Shown here one piece after another: positions 17,424-24,067 of a stretch of DNA of 64,000 nt. The notes beneath the pieces are model-generated. The model had not been told where the DNA came from. It saw only the letters and a list, made by a program, of their open reading frames with translations, and did no database searches. The stretch comes from Imperialibacter roseus (GTDB lineage: Bacteria > Bacteroidota > Bacteroidia > Cytophagales > Cyclobacteriaceae): assembly GCF_032999765.1 (NCBI RefSeq), contig NZ_CP136051.1, positions 3,758,417 to 3,822,416 on the forward strand, in the 5' to 3' direction. The number at the start of each line of letters is the position of its first letter. Positions within the stretch are counted from its first letter, which is position 1. A program made the position numbers and the translations under genes.

Positions 17424-17834
17424 ATGATCAAACTTACAGACCAACCCATCGACATCCACGAAGCCATTGAGGCAGCCCAGGCAGAAGGCGCCGGTGCGGT
17501 GAACGTATTCATTGGCACGGTGCGCAACAAAACCCAGGAAAAGCAGGTGCTGTCCCTCGACTTCGAAGCCTACGACCCCATGGCTGAAAAAGAAATCCAG
17601 AAGATTGTGGACCAGGCCAAAGCCAAATGGCCCGTGATCAAAGCGGTGGTGGTGCATCGCAAAGGGCATTTGGAGATTGGCGAGGCAGCAGTAGTGATTG
17701 CCGTTTCAACCCCCCACCGCAAGGCCTCCTTCCAGGCCTGTGAATTCATTATTGACACACTGAAGCAAACTGTTCCCATCTGGAAAAAAGAGATTTTTGA
17801 GGGGGGTGAGGAGTGGGTGAGTGCGCACCCGTAA
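17424..17834 (+). CDS. moaE: Molybdopterin synthase catalytic subunit
   Basis: A 136-residue MoaE. The family core HRKGHLEIGEAAVVIAVS is followed by PHRKASFQACEFIIDTLK and PIWKKEIF, which hold the conserved Arg and Lys residues binding the pterin and the MoaD tail. It converts cyclic pyranopterin monophosphate to molybdopterin with MoaD. Its stop codon (17832-17834) is only 4 bp from the outer R' box of the cassette array, so the array boundary coincides with the 3' end of this gene. Confidence 0.95.
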   Translation: MIKLTDQPIDIHEAIEAAQAEGAGAVNVFIGTVRNKTQEKQVLSLDFEAYDPMAEKEIQKIVDQAKAKWPVIKAVVVHRKGHLEIGEAAVVIAVSTPHRKASFQACEFIIDTLKQTVPIWKKEIFEGGEEWVSAHP

Positions 17835-17838
17835 CGGA

Positions 17839-18191
17839 GTTCAACGCAAATGCAGCGTGGGGATTGGTAAGAGTTACGGATCAATATGTATTTCTGGGGG
17901 ATCGAATGTTTCGTTTGTGGCTAAATAAAAAAGCAAAACTGGTTCAATGCGTCTCGCCCGGCCGGGCTTCTCCAGTCGGACAGGCTTGAACCTTTTGCTT
18001 TTTTATGACCACTTGGGATATTGGGTTTAAAGGGCAATCCCCCCAGATTTTCCGCTTGATCAAGAGTTACCGCTGCCGTCCGTACTTAGCCACGCCGATG
18101 ATAAAATTATACTTTATGGCGGAGATGCCCAAGCCAGCAAATGCTTGAAAACTGAGGAAGCCACCATTCATTGTTTGGATTCTTGTTAGCG
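17839..18191 (-). repeat. attC site 1 (outermost, next to moaE), split by a MITE-like insertion
   Basis: R'' is GTTAGCG (18185-18191), containing the stop of the adjacent gene; R' is GTTCAAC (17839-17845), whose complement GTTGAAC fits GTTRRRY exactly. Removing 17878-18070 restores a site of 160 bp that aligns with attC 6 (GGTAAGAGTTACCGCTGCCGT against GGTAAGATATACCGTTGCCGT). The R' box is the last recognisable piece of the array; a following cassette is absent. Confidence 0.82.
17878..18061. mobile_element. 184-bp MITE-like element inside attC 1
   Basis: Flanked by direct repeats AAGAGTTAC (17869-17877 and 18062-18070). Both ends read inward GATCAA, 9 variable bases, CTGGGGG (17879-17900; complement at 18039-18061), so the terminal inverted repeats match in sequence and spacing. 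Inside, a 14-bp perfect stem (17925-17938 with 17993-18006) is extended by GGTTCAA/TTGAACC after a 2-base bulge. It encloses a GCCCGGCCGGGC palindrome (17956-17967). There is no coding capacity, so it must have been moved by a transposase encoded elsewhere. Confidence 0.78.
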
Positions 18192-19175
18192 GTTTTTTTG
18201 ATCACCCTTTCTTTTGAGGATTTCTTTTAATTGGTTGTCCAATTCAGTAATGTAATTTGCTGGCGGGCTTCTTCTCTTTATTGCTTCAGGATGTTTTTCA
18301 GCAATTAATTGTCTAATGTAGTTAAGCAGAATTTCGTAATTGTTTGATGACTCAGAATGGTTCATTACAAGAATATATCCCGGGAGTTCGGACATGTCTT
18401 CCAAAAACTGTTCAAATTGAAAATGATAGTTCAAATACTGAATAGCTCTTTGTTTATCAATTGATTCAAAGTAATCATTGAGTTTCTTGCCATTGTACCT
18501 CTTTAAGTCTCCGTTTGCTTTGTTTCTAAACACCAAAAAAGGATGCTTTTCTGCCACTTCAGTTATATCAGATGCATTCTCAATTTGGCTTATCGTTGTT
18601 CTTTTATTTATCAGGTAAAGATCTGCATTCGTTACAATAACTGGCACATGTACGAAAGCCGTATCATAAAAAGTCTCAGTATGTAATTGCTCATTAAACG
18701 AGCCTATCAGTTTGTCAACAAAGGCATATGACAGTTGATTGATTGCTTTAAAAATGTTCGTTTCAAGATAATCATTTTCGAAAATTTCAACACCTTTCAG
18801 ACATAAAGGAGCAAGGTACTTTTTGTCAAGCAACTGTCCCCTGGCAAATTGAAATTTCTTATGAACAAATTGGTCGCCAACATGAAAAAATCCATCAGGA
18901 TCTGCTTCATTCTGATATCCGTATGCGTCTGGTAAAAAGAACCATTTGGTTGGCTGAGTCTTGTATTTACATTCAACCATTAAGTCAATGCTGCAGCCAT
19001 TCCAGTAGTTTGCATCTATATCATACGAAAAATCTTTTTCCTTACCAGTCTCGTCTGGCCTTGAGTATTGATACTCTCCCCATACTAGGCAACCTGATTT
19101 AACGAAATGCTCAGCAACTGCATATTCAAATGGGAGTCCAGATTTTAATAGTAGTTGTTTCCAGTCTTTTGCCAT
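18186..19175 (-). CDS. Cassette protein: PD-(D/E)xK nuclease-like, candidate restriction/defence enzyme
   Basis: A 329-residue soluble protein of unknown family. The N-terminal part has FEYAVAEHF (residues 16-24), then YDIDANYWNGCSIDLMVECKYK (about 50-71, split here as YDIDAN...SIDLM and VECKYK). A Glu-bearing helix followed by Asp...ECK is the layout of the PD-(D/E)xK nuclease fold seen in Mrr-like restriction enzymes. The rest is Tyr/Asn-rich with no known motif. It is the outermost cassette; its stop codon TAA lies inside the R'' box. The leader to the upstream R' box is about 18 bp, so it probably has no promoter of its own. Confidence 0.55.
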   Translation of the reverse strand: MAKDWKQLLLKSGLPFEYAVAEHFVKSGCLVWGEYQYSRPDETGKEKDFSYDIDANYWNGCSIDLMVECKYKTQPTKWFFLPDAYGYQNEADPDGFFHVGDQFVHKKFQFARGQLLDKKYLAPLCLKGVEIFENDYLETNIFKAINQLSYAFVDKLIGSFNEQLHTETFYDTAFVHVPVIVTNADLYLINKRTTISQIENASDITEVAEKHPFLVFRNKANGDLKRYNGKKLNDYFESIDKQRAIQYLNYHFQFEQFLEDMSELPGYILVMNHSESSNNYEILLNYIRQLIAEKHPEAIKRRSPPANYITELDNQLKEILKRKGDQKNR

Positions 19176-19192
19176 TTTTATTTTACCATTAC

Positions 19193-19352
19193 GACTAACC
19201 TGGCTATGGCGAGAGGGGTTTTACAATGCACTTCCGCTTCCACCGGCACTTAGCCACGCAGATGAATAAAATTATACTTTGTGGCGTAGATTCCAAGCCA
19301 GCAAATGATTGGAAACCGATGAAGCCGTCATGCATTATGCGCATTGTTGGGT
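19193..19352 (-). repeat. attC site 2
   Basis: R' is GACTAAC (19193-19199) and R'' GTTGGGT (19346-19352). The 160-bp site shares the TTAGCCACGC core and the GTGGCG inner arm with the others. The R'' box is the exact complement of the R' box at 19976-19982, which bounds the same cassette upstream. Confidence 0.82.
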
Positions 19353-19363
19353 GCTGTTATGGC

Positions 19364-19954
19364 TTACTTATATTTTAGTTTCATTCTTTTAAAGTCTGTG
19401 TCAACGTCGTATGTAACCAATTGAGATAATCCTCCTTTGTTTATCTCAAGTTGAATAGTCTTATTGTTAGGGACGGTTATCATGAAGCCACCTTTGGCGT
19501 TTGAATAAACTACCTCCATAGTTCCTTTTATTCTGATTTCACAGCTGTCAACTGGGTCTTTAGTTTTCTTATGAATTATTTCTCCCCATAAATTTCTTGT
19601 CGGCTGTGCCCTTGTTAGTTTTCGTTCAATCTTTTTACTGTCCTTATAAATCTGGTCTCTAATATCTGTCCCAAGTACTATTTCTTTGAAGTCAATATTC
19701 TCCTCATACTCCACATACAACTGAGTAAAGCATTGAGGGAACCAAATAATTGTCGGCTGTGAATTTAGTGTCAATGTGAACTCACCATTGACGTCAGTCA
19801 CCGTCCCGTTTTTGGTTCCTGGTTCTAAAACATTCCATCCTGGTATTGGAGTCCTGTCGTCAACACTAACAAGTCGGCCTTTAATTGTTCGTTGTTGTCC
19901 CAGTACAATTGTAGGCAGTAAAGTCAGTGCAAATATTGTTATTAGAAGTCTCAT
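19364..19954 (-). CDS. Cassette protein: exported carboxypeptidase-regulatory-like domain protein
   Basis: A 196-residue protein with a signal peptide (core LLITIFALTLLPTIVLG, then QQ). The mature N-terminus RTIKGRLVSVDDRTPIPGWNV...GTVTDVNGEFTLTL is a carboxypeptidase-D regulatory-like beta domain, very common in exported Bacteroidota proteins. A second, weaker copy follows (LWGEIIHKKTKDPVDSCEIRI...SNAKGGFMITVP). It has no enzyme motif. Its presence suggests that this cassette was captured from a related bacterium. It is bounded by matched boxes (ACCCAAC/GTTGGGT, 7/7). Confidence 0.72.
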   Translation of the reverse strand: MRLLITIFALTLLPTIVLGQQRTIKGRLVSVDDRTPIPGWNVLEPGTKNGTVTDVNGEFTLTLNSQPTIIWFPQCFTQLYVEYEENIDFKEIVLGTDIRDQIYKDSKKIERKLTRAQPTRNLWGEIIHKKTKDPVDSCEIRIKGTMEVVYSNAKGGFMITVPNNKTIQLEINKGGLSQLVTYDVDTDFKRMKLKYK

Positions 19955-19975
19955 CTTTGTCCAGCCATAATTGCA

Positions 19976-20134
19976 CCCAACCTCTGTAAAATGAGTGTGG
20001 GAGTTTTATGCAGCTCCGCTTCCACTACATCTTAGCCACGCCGATGATAAAATTATACTTTGTGGCGGACATTCCAAGCCAGCTAACCTATGATAACTGG
20101 TGAAGCCCACATTCATTTTACCGCTGTGTTAGCC
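19976..20134 (-). repeat. attC site 3
   Basis: R' is ACCCAAC (19976-19982), complement GTTGGGT, a perfect GTTRRRY; R'' is GTTAGCC (20128-20134). Long outer arms GTAAAATGAGTGTGGG and CCCACATTCATTTTAC pair with one mismatch, giving the extended hairpin expected of a single-stranded attC. The site is nearly identical to attC 4. Confidence 0.85.
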
Positions 20135-20138
20135 ACAT

Positions 20139-20957
20139 TTATCTCACAATGGCATTAAGGCCAAGTCTCATAATTGTTGACTGTACCGAATCTGCTGTAC
20201 AACCTCCAATGTTAAACTCAACGTCGGTAAATTCTTTCCATGCTGAGCTCACTTTGTAGTTGTTGGAGACACCAACGCTTGGATTTACTGCTGTCCATAA
20301 GTTGACTGAAACACTGTCTTCACCAATCTGATTAGTTGAATGAACAAAAACCGATTTGATTCCGAAGTCCGAGGCAATTCGAGATTCCAACTGATCAATG
20401 TCGTCAAGTCTTTTGGTTTCTATTGTCATTTCGCCTGAGTAGTCCGTGAAAGCGCTGTTTGGTCTGATAAATTCTGGCAAAAAGAAGTTGTTGACTCGGA
20501 GGTTTAGGAGTAGTTTTTTAGCTTCAGTCACGTCAGGCATCTCGATAGAGACCCATTCCAATTCGTCAATGAAAGACTGGTGCTTAAATAGAAGGTTTTG
20601 GTCGAAAGCATAATTTCCTTGCCGGGTGATAAGCGATGTCAGAGATTCATTTACCATGATCTTTTCAATGACTGTTGGTCCGTCAGTTAAAAAAACATTG
20701 TATGTCGGAACGCCCAAGTCGTTTGTTGGCGAACCTCCCCATTCCCTTACAATCCCACGTATTGCATCAGTATTTGAGATTACTATCGGCTTCTCAATGA
20801 TTAGCTTATTGTATTTATCCATTTCATTGAATGGTGCTCTCATTGGAATTATGTAGATACGGTGTCGGTTTGTGATGCCCTGCCGTGTCCTAAATGCACC
20901 GTCAGCGGAACACCCACTTACAATTAGAGAGAGCATTAAAAGCAAGCAATATTTCAT
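20139..20957 (-). CDS. Cassette protein: lipoprotein of unknown function
   Basis: A 272-residue protein with a lipoprotein signal (MKYCLLLMLSLIVSGCSADG, lipid Cys about residue 16). The mature part is mixed alpha/beta with no motif I recognise; it contains WVSIEMPDVTEAKKLLLNL and a single late Cys in GGCTADS. As cassette cargo it is bounded by GTTAGCC at its end and by a damaged R' box (GGCTAC, one A lost) at its beginning. Its start codon is about 17 bp from that box. Confidence 0.6.
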   Translation of the reverse strand: MKYCLLLMLSLIVSGCSADGAFRTRQGITNRHRIYIIPMRAPFNEMDKYNKLIIEKPIVISNTDAIRGIVREWGGSPTNDLGVPTYNVFLTDGPTVIEKIMVNESLTSLITRQGNYAFDQNLLFKHQSFIDELEWVSIEMPDVTEAKKLLLNLRVNNFFLPEFIRPNSAFTDYSGEMTIETKRLDDIDQLESRIASDFGIKSVFVHSTNQIGEDSVSVNLWTAVNPSVGVSNNYKVSSAWKEFTDVEFNIGGCTADSVQSTIMRLGLNAIVR

Positions 20958-20973
20958 CGAGCAAGTTTCTTGA

Positions 20974-21134
20974 GGCTACGCCTCGGTAAAATGAGTGTGG
21001 GAGTTTTATGCAGCTCCGCTTCCACTACATCTTAGCCACGCCAATGATAAAATTATAAATTGTGGCGGGCAATCCAAGCCAACTAACCTTTGATAACCTG
21101 TGAAGCCCACATTCATTTTACCGTTGTGTTATAG
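20974..21134 (-). repeat. attC site 4, R' box with one-base deletion
   Basis: R'' is GTTATAG (21128-21134), overlapping the TAA stop of the next gene. The R' box reads GGCTAC (20974-20979) where the cassette's own R'' predicts GGCTAAC. It sits inside a small palindrome GAGGC-TAC-GCCTC. The rest of the site aligns closely with attC 3. Confidence 0.8.
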
Positions 21135-22283
21135 GGCTCTTTCAATTTGATAGCCAACAGACTTAGTTTTTTGGGATTCTAATTCTTTGAATTTACCAGC
21201 GTCTAGAGTTAATACTTCATCACCGGATTGATAAACCGGTGTGACTGGAATCGTAATAATCTCAACTTTTAAAGGGTCTTGTTCATTAAGCTCTTTAAAC
21301 CAGCATCTTAGCGTTTTTGAGTTTTTACCTTTTTGATTTAAAGAAGCTCCTAAGGTGGTTTCGACATCCTCGGAAGATAATTTAAAAGTCACCTCTTTCA
21401 ACCAAGGTTGGTCTTTTCTTAAATCGTAAAAGCACCACAGTTGAAATACCACCAGTACTTTTTTATTGTGTCTTCCAGCAAAGGCGATTGCTAATAATCC
21501 ACATTTTGCCAATTCACTGCAAGAGTCTAACAGACCTTCAGAGGATAATGCGTTAATAAGTGCATTATCCATCTCCTGAAAATTATACAAGGCTTCAATA
21601 AATTCGTTTCTTGAAACTTTAGTTTGACCATCTCTTGAACAGATTTCTTGATCTTTTCTGACATAGCTGTTATGGCCGATGGTATTTCGTAATTTGGAGT
21701 GAAATGTCTTAGTGAATGAATTAAATAAGTGTGGTAGGTCAGAAATTCTTGATGCGATATAGTCAATAGTTGTACCCTTTTTTAGATGACCCGCCCTATC
21801 TCTTAGATTATCCAAAGTGAAATTTATATTTCCATTTTTTCGAAGCTCTGAAATAGAGCCAAGGACTATGTAAAGAGTATTTATCTCATATATTGACTGA
21901 TATAGAAAGCAAGATTGTTGTGTTATCTTCTCTAGTGTTTTTAATTCATCACATATCTCAATCATGTTAAACCTAGAGACGTCATACTCGTCTAGTAGTT
22001 CATCATTTGATATCTTGTTAAAGAGATATTTGAATTTTTCCGGATATAATTTTTTGGTTGTACTGATAAGTTTATGAAAATCATCAATTAAGTGGTGTTC
22101 GTTTTTTATTCGTTTCAATTCATAATAAAGCTTGTTTCGATAAAAGCTGTAACCGTCTGTATTTTCTGAAAAGAGGAGCTTTAACTCTGAATTAAATTCA
22201 GTTGGTATGCCATCTTGAAACCGGCGGTTTATGGCAGATTCATACCGCATGAATCGGTTCAAAGCGTCGTTGTGGTTATTCAT
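21129..22283 (-). CDS. Cassette protein with RNxxxH HEPN-type motif
   Basis: A 384-residue, largely helical, soluble protein. LRNTIGHNSY near residue 210 matches the RNxxxH active-site motif of HEPN ribonucleases, which are common in abortive-infection and toxin systems. The long helical context before it (residues 85-205) suits the HEPN four-helix bundle. The C-terminal third (FAGRHNKKVLVVFQLWCFYDL onward) is a separate mixed domain that I do not recognise. Cassette boxes CTATAAC/GTTATAG match 7/7, and the stop codon lies within R''. RNase activity is inference only. Confidence 0.5.
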   Translation of the reverse strand: MNNHNDALNRFMRYESAINRRFQDGIPTEFNSELKLLFSENTDGYSFYRNKLYYELKRIKNEHHLIDDFHKLISTTKKLYPEKFKYLFNKISNDELLDEYDVSRFNMIEICDELKTLEKITQQSCFLYQSIYEINTLYIVLGSISELRKNGNINFTLDNLRDRAGHLKKGTTIDYIASRISDLPHLFNSFTKTFHSKLRNTIGHNSYVRKDQEICSRDGQTKVSRNEFIEALYNFQEMDNALINALSSEGLLDSCSELAKCGLLAIAFAGRHNKKVLVVFQLWCFYDLRKDQPWLKEVTFKLSSEDVETTLGASLNQKGKNSKTLRCWFKELNEQDPLKVEIITIPVTPVYQSGDEVLTLDAGKFKELESQKTKSVGYQIERAL

Positions 22284-22299
22284 GCTTGAAGATTATGCC

Positions 22300-22461
22300 C
22301 TATAACGACTAGCTAAGCAGCGTGGGGATTGTTAAGAGATTCCGCCGCCGTACGTACTTAGCCACGCCGATGATAAAAATACACAAAGTGGCGGGGACTG
22401 CAATCCCCACTGCGATTTCCTTGCGGCTAAGACCCCATGATGTCTTAGCTTTGTGTTATGC
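22300..22461 (-). repeat. attC site 5, clearest R/L box architecture
   Basis: Reading the minus strand from the gene end: R'' GCATAAC, 5-nt spacer ACAAA, L'' GCTAAG ... L' CTTAGC, 5-nt spacer TAGTC, R' GTTATAG. The L boxes are perfect complements. A further inner stem pairs CAGTGGGGATTG with CAATCCCCACGCTG. Total 162 bp. Confidence 0.88.
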
Positions 22462-22983
22462 TTTTTTCTTCCCATGGACGTAGTGTTCATACATCTCAAT
22501 TACTTGCTCTGTAGAAATGCCTTCGGTTTGTGCCCGAGAAAGAGGATGTTCTGTCCGCTCAAGTTCGATTAATGGTCTGATGCCGCTATTTCGTAGGTGA
22601 ATTCTGGATCTAATATTTTCTGAGCCTTCGTAAAAAGGCCAAACCCATGAAGAAAACCAACCGTACATAGGTTTAGTATGGTTCCGCTGTTGGTTGTCAA
22701 AAAGGGATTCAAATTTTTCAAAATTTTCCTCGCTTAAAGACACCCAAGCTCCAAAGCTGAAGAAATCATCCCGTCCAATTAGCGGGAGTTCCAAGCACCC
22801 CCTGATAAAAAAATGCTCATCATCAATTACGCAAGTGTCAGAAGTTAGAAAAACTCTTTCCTCAATTTCTTCTTCAGGTATTGAGAAGTAGTAGTTTGGA
22901 GCTTTGCTTCCTAAGCTCGGAATCCCTACGTGAATTTCGTCACAACAGGAACATTTAAATTCAAAAGTGCTGATGTCCAACAT
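22456..22983 (-). CDS. Cassette protein: DUF2199 domain protein
   Basis: A 175-residue protein. FKCSCCDEIHVGIPSLGSKAPNYYF (residues 8-32, given here by its pieces FKCSCCDEIHVGIPS and LGSKAPNYYF) matches the Cys-rich CGxxHxGLP...APxxYF start of DUF2199 proteins. EHFFIRGCLELPLIG and FGAWVSLS are the later family blocks. The paired Cys may bind metal. The biochemical role of DUF2199 is unknown. Cassette boxes GCATAAC/GTTATGC match 7/7, the leader is 14 bp and the TAA stop lies in R''. Confidence 0.75.
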   Translation of the reverse strand: MLDISTFEFKCSCCDEIHVGIPSLGSKAPNYYFSIPEEEIEERVFLTSDTCVIDDEHFFIRGCLELPLIGRDDFFSFGAWVSLSEENFEKFESLFDNQQRNHTKPMYGWFSSWVWPFYEGSENIRSRIHLRNSGIRPLIELERTEHPLSRAQTEGISTEQVIEMYEHYVHGKKKA

Positions 22984-22996
22984 CTTGTATTCTTAA

Positions 22997-23159
22997 GCAT
23001 AACGACTAGCTATGCGGCGTGGGGATTGGTAAGATATACCGTTGCCGTCCGCAAATAGCCACGCCGATGAATAAAAATACACAAAGTGGCGGGGACTGCA
23101 ATCCCCACGGCCATTTCCTTACAAGTAAAGCCCCATGACGTCATAGGTTTGTGTTGTAT
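22997..23159 (-). repeat. attC site 6
   Basis: R' is GCATAAC (22997-23003) and R'' GTTGTAT (23153-23159). L boxes CCTATG and CATAGC pair 5 of 6 with 5-nt spacers on both sides, as in attC 5. The internal CCGTGGGGATTG/CAATCCCCACG stem is shared with attC 5, so sites 5 and 6 form one subgroup and sites 2-4 another. Confidence 0.85.
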
Positions 23160-23166
23160 GCCTTTA

Positions 23167-23625
23167 CTATCCGAATTTTTCCATGGTCAATGTTGAGTGG
23201 TCTTGACTAATGGTAAAGCTGATTGCCCAACTCAGTCGGCGATCAAACAAGACAATTATTGAGTCGCCACTTTGATCAGCCCTGTCGGCTGAAAGGTATG
23301 ATGTAATGAATCGCAACCAATCTGTATGTCGGCCTATCATCCCAATGCCAACGTAATCATTGATTGCTTGGTCGATGACATTAATCTTCAACCAGACAAG
23401 CGTAGATTCATTCTTTTCAAACTGGCCTTTTAAAAAATCGCCGATCGGTCCCCAGTCATCCGATAGAGTCTGAACGTCAATTAATTTATTCCCATCAAGG
23501 CTGATTGTATGTTGTCTGCTGTATGATATTGGGCCTATTCGGGACAATTCAATCCCGCAGTCGTCATCCACAAGCTCCGACCTAACCTTACCTAGAAACT
23601 TATGAAAGTCCAGCTCGTCCAGCAT
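23167..23625 (-). CDS. Cassette protein of unknown function, first cassette
   Basis: A 152-residue soluble protein with no motif I can name. The C-terminus (IVLFDRRLSWAISFTISQDHSTLTMEKFG) resembles the compact ends of small immunity-type proteins, but this is only an impression. It occupies the position that would be closest to attI in an integron. Its cassette starts at ATACAAC (23647-23653) and ends at GTTGTAT (23153-23159), a 7/7 match. Confidence 0.55.
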   Translation of the reverse strand: MLDELDFHKFLGKVRSELVDDDCGIELSRIGPISYSRQHTISLDGNKLIDVQTLSDDWGPIGDFLKGQFEKNESTLVWLKINVIDQAINDYVGIGMIGRHTDWLRFITSYLSADRADQSGDSIIVLFDRRLSWAISFTISQDHSTLTMEKFG

Positions 23626-23646
23626 ATAACGTCACGAAATAATGGC

Positions 23647-23710
23647 ATACAACAATTATATAAACCCAACACCCCGGTTTATACCTACAATATAGCCGGA
23701 TATACCCAAC
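23647..23710 (-). promoter_or_regulatory. Candidate attI-like region at the leading edge of the array
   Basis: On the minus strand three core-like boxes occur in the same direction: GTTGGGT (23704-23710), GTTGGGT (23664-23670) and GTTGTAT (23647-23653), the last being the boundary of cassette one. The first two are followed by similar TATA words. No second attC arm is present here, unlike all other boundaries. A simple core site preceded by direct repeats is the layout of an attI. A Pc promoter would also be expected here, but I cannot pick one out. Confidence 0.4.
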
Positions 23711-23740
23711 CTACTCTTTATATACACCTTATATTTTCAG

Positions 23741-23905
23741 ATGATAAAGACTAAAAAGAAGCTAGCACCAAAAGCGATGACAAAAAAAACAGGTGTCTCT
23801 CCTCACAAGTTTACTCATGGACTTCTCTATTTCGGTGAAAGCTTCGGCGAACCGCAGCGGAAGGCAGTACCGTTGTTCGCTGAACCCTGCGCAGTACTCC
23901 ATTGA
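23741..23905 (+). CDS. Possible short reading frame in the array-flanking spacer
   Basis: In the gene-poor 23654-24010 stretch there is an ATG-initiated frame of 54 codons (MIKTKKKLAPKAMTKK...) ending at TGA 23903. It is Lys-rich at the start, matches no family I know and shows no integrase-like segment. Another overlapping frame runs 23793-23999. This is where a divergent integrase gene would normally sit. It may be decayed sequence. Confidence 0.2.
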   Translation: MIKTKKKLAPKAMTKKTGVSPHKFTHGLLYFGESFGEPQRKAVPLFAEPCAVLH

Positions 23906-24010
23906 AGCCTCAATGGGAAACGACCTCCAGTCTGGTAAGAATAAAAAGCTAATTCGCATTGAATTCATCACTTTTTGGAGACGTAGTCAGTTACACTAAT
24001 TAAAAACGGA

Positions 24011-24064
24011 TCAAGCATGCACAAGAGAAATGATGGCCCCGGTATCTGCCACAACTACTTTCAC
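24011..24064 (-). pseudogene. Truncated PIN-domain (DUF3368-like) toxin gene stub
   Basis: Four bases after the UPF0175 stop, a GTG-initiated frame encodes VKVVVADTGAIISLVHA and then stops. VVADTGAIISL is the N-terminal strand of a PIN nuclease with its first acidic metal ligand, and DUF3368 PIN toxins commonly follow UPF0175 genes. Complete members have about 150-170 residues, so only the first tenth remains. No continuation is visible in any frame further left. The remainder was probably deleted when the array flank was rearranged. Confidence 0.6.
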
Positions 24065-24067
24065 TGG

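Larger units (their letters stand above)
17839..23653 (-). mobile_element. Integron-like gene-cassette array, six cassettes, no integrase (CALIN type)
   Basis: Six single-gene units, all on the minus strand, alternate with six homologous 159-163-bp sites sharing a core near TAGCCACGCCGATGATAAAA. Each unit starts at an R' box and ends at a complementary R'' box. Plus-strand box pairs by gene: 23167-23625 ATACAAC/GTTGTAT; 22456-22983 GCATAAC/GTTATGC; 21129-22283 CTATAAC/GTTATAG; 20139-20957 GGCTAC (one base lost)/GTTAGCC; 19364-19954 ACCCAAC/GTTGGGT; 18186-19175 GACTAAC/GTTAGCG (5 of 7). This is the signature of integrase-mediated cassette insertion. No intI gene is visible on either side; a candidate attI lies at 23647-23710. 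The cassettes are visibly more AT-rich than the flanks. Confidence 0.88.

Noticed and set aside
17839-23653. Explaining the spacers as ordinary dispersed repeats or terminators
   Set aside because: Simple repeats would not give cassette-specific 7-bp boxes that differ between cassettes yet match within each cassette.
23741-24000. Remnant of an integron integrase
   Set aside because: I looked in all frames for the tyrosine-recombinase blocks (R...HxxR...Y) and saw none; the sequence is too short and unrecognised.
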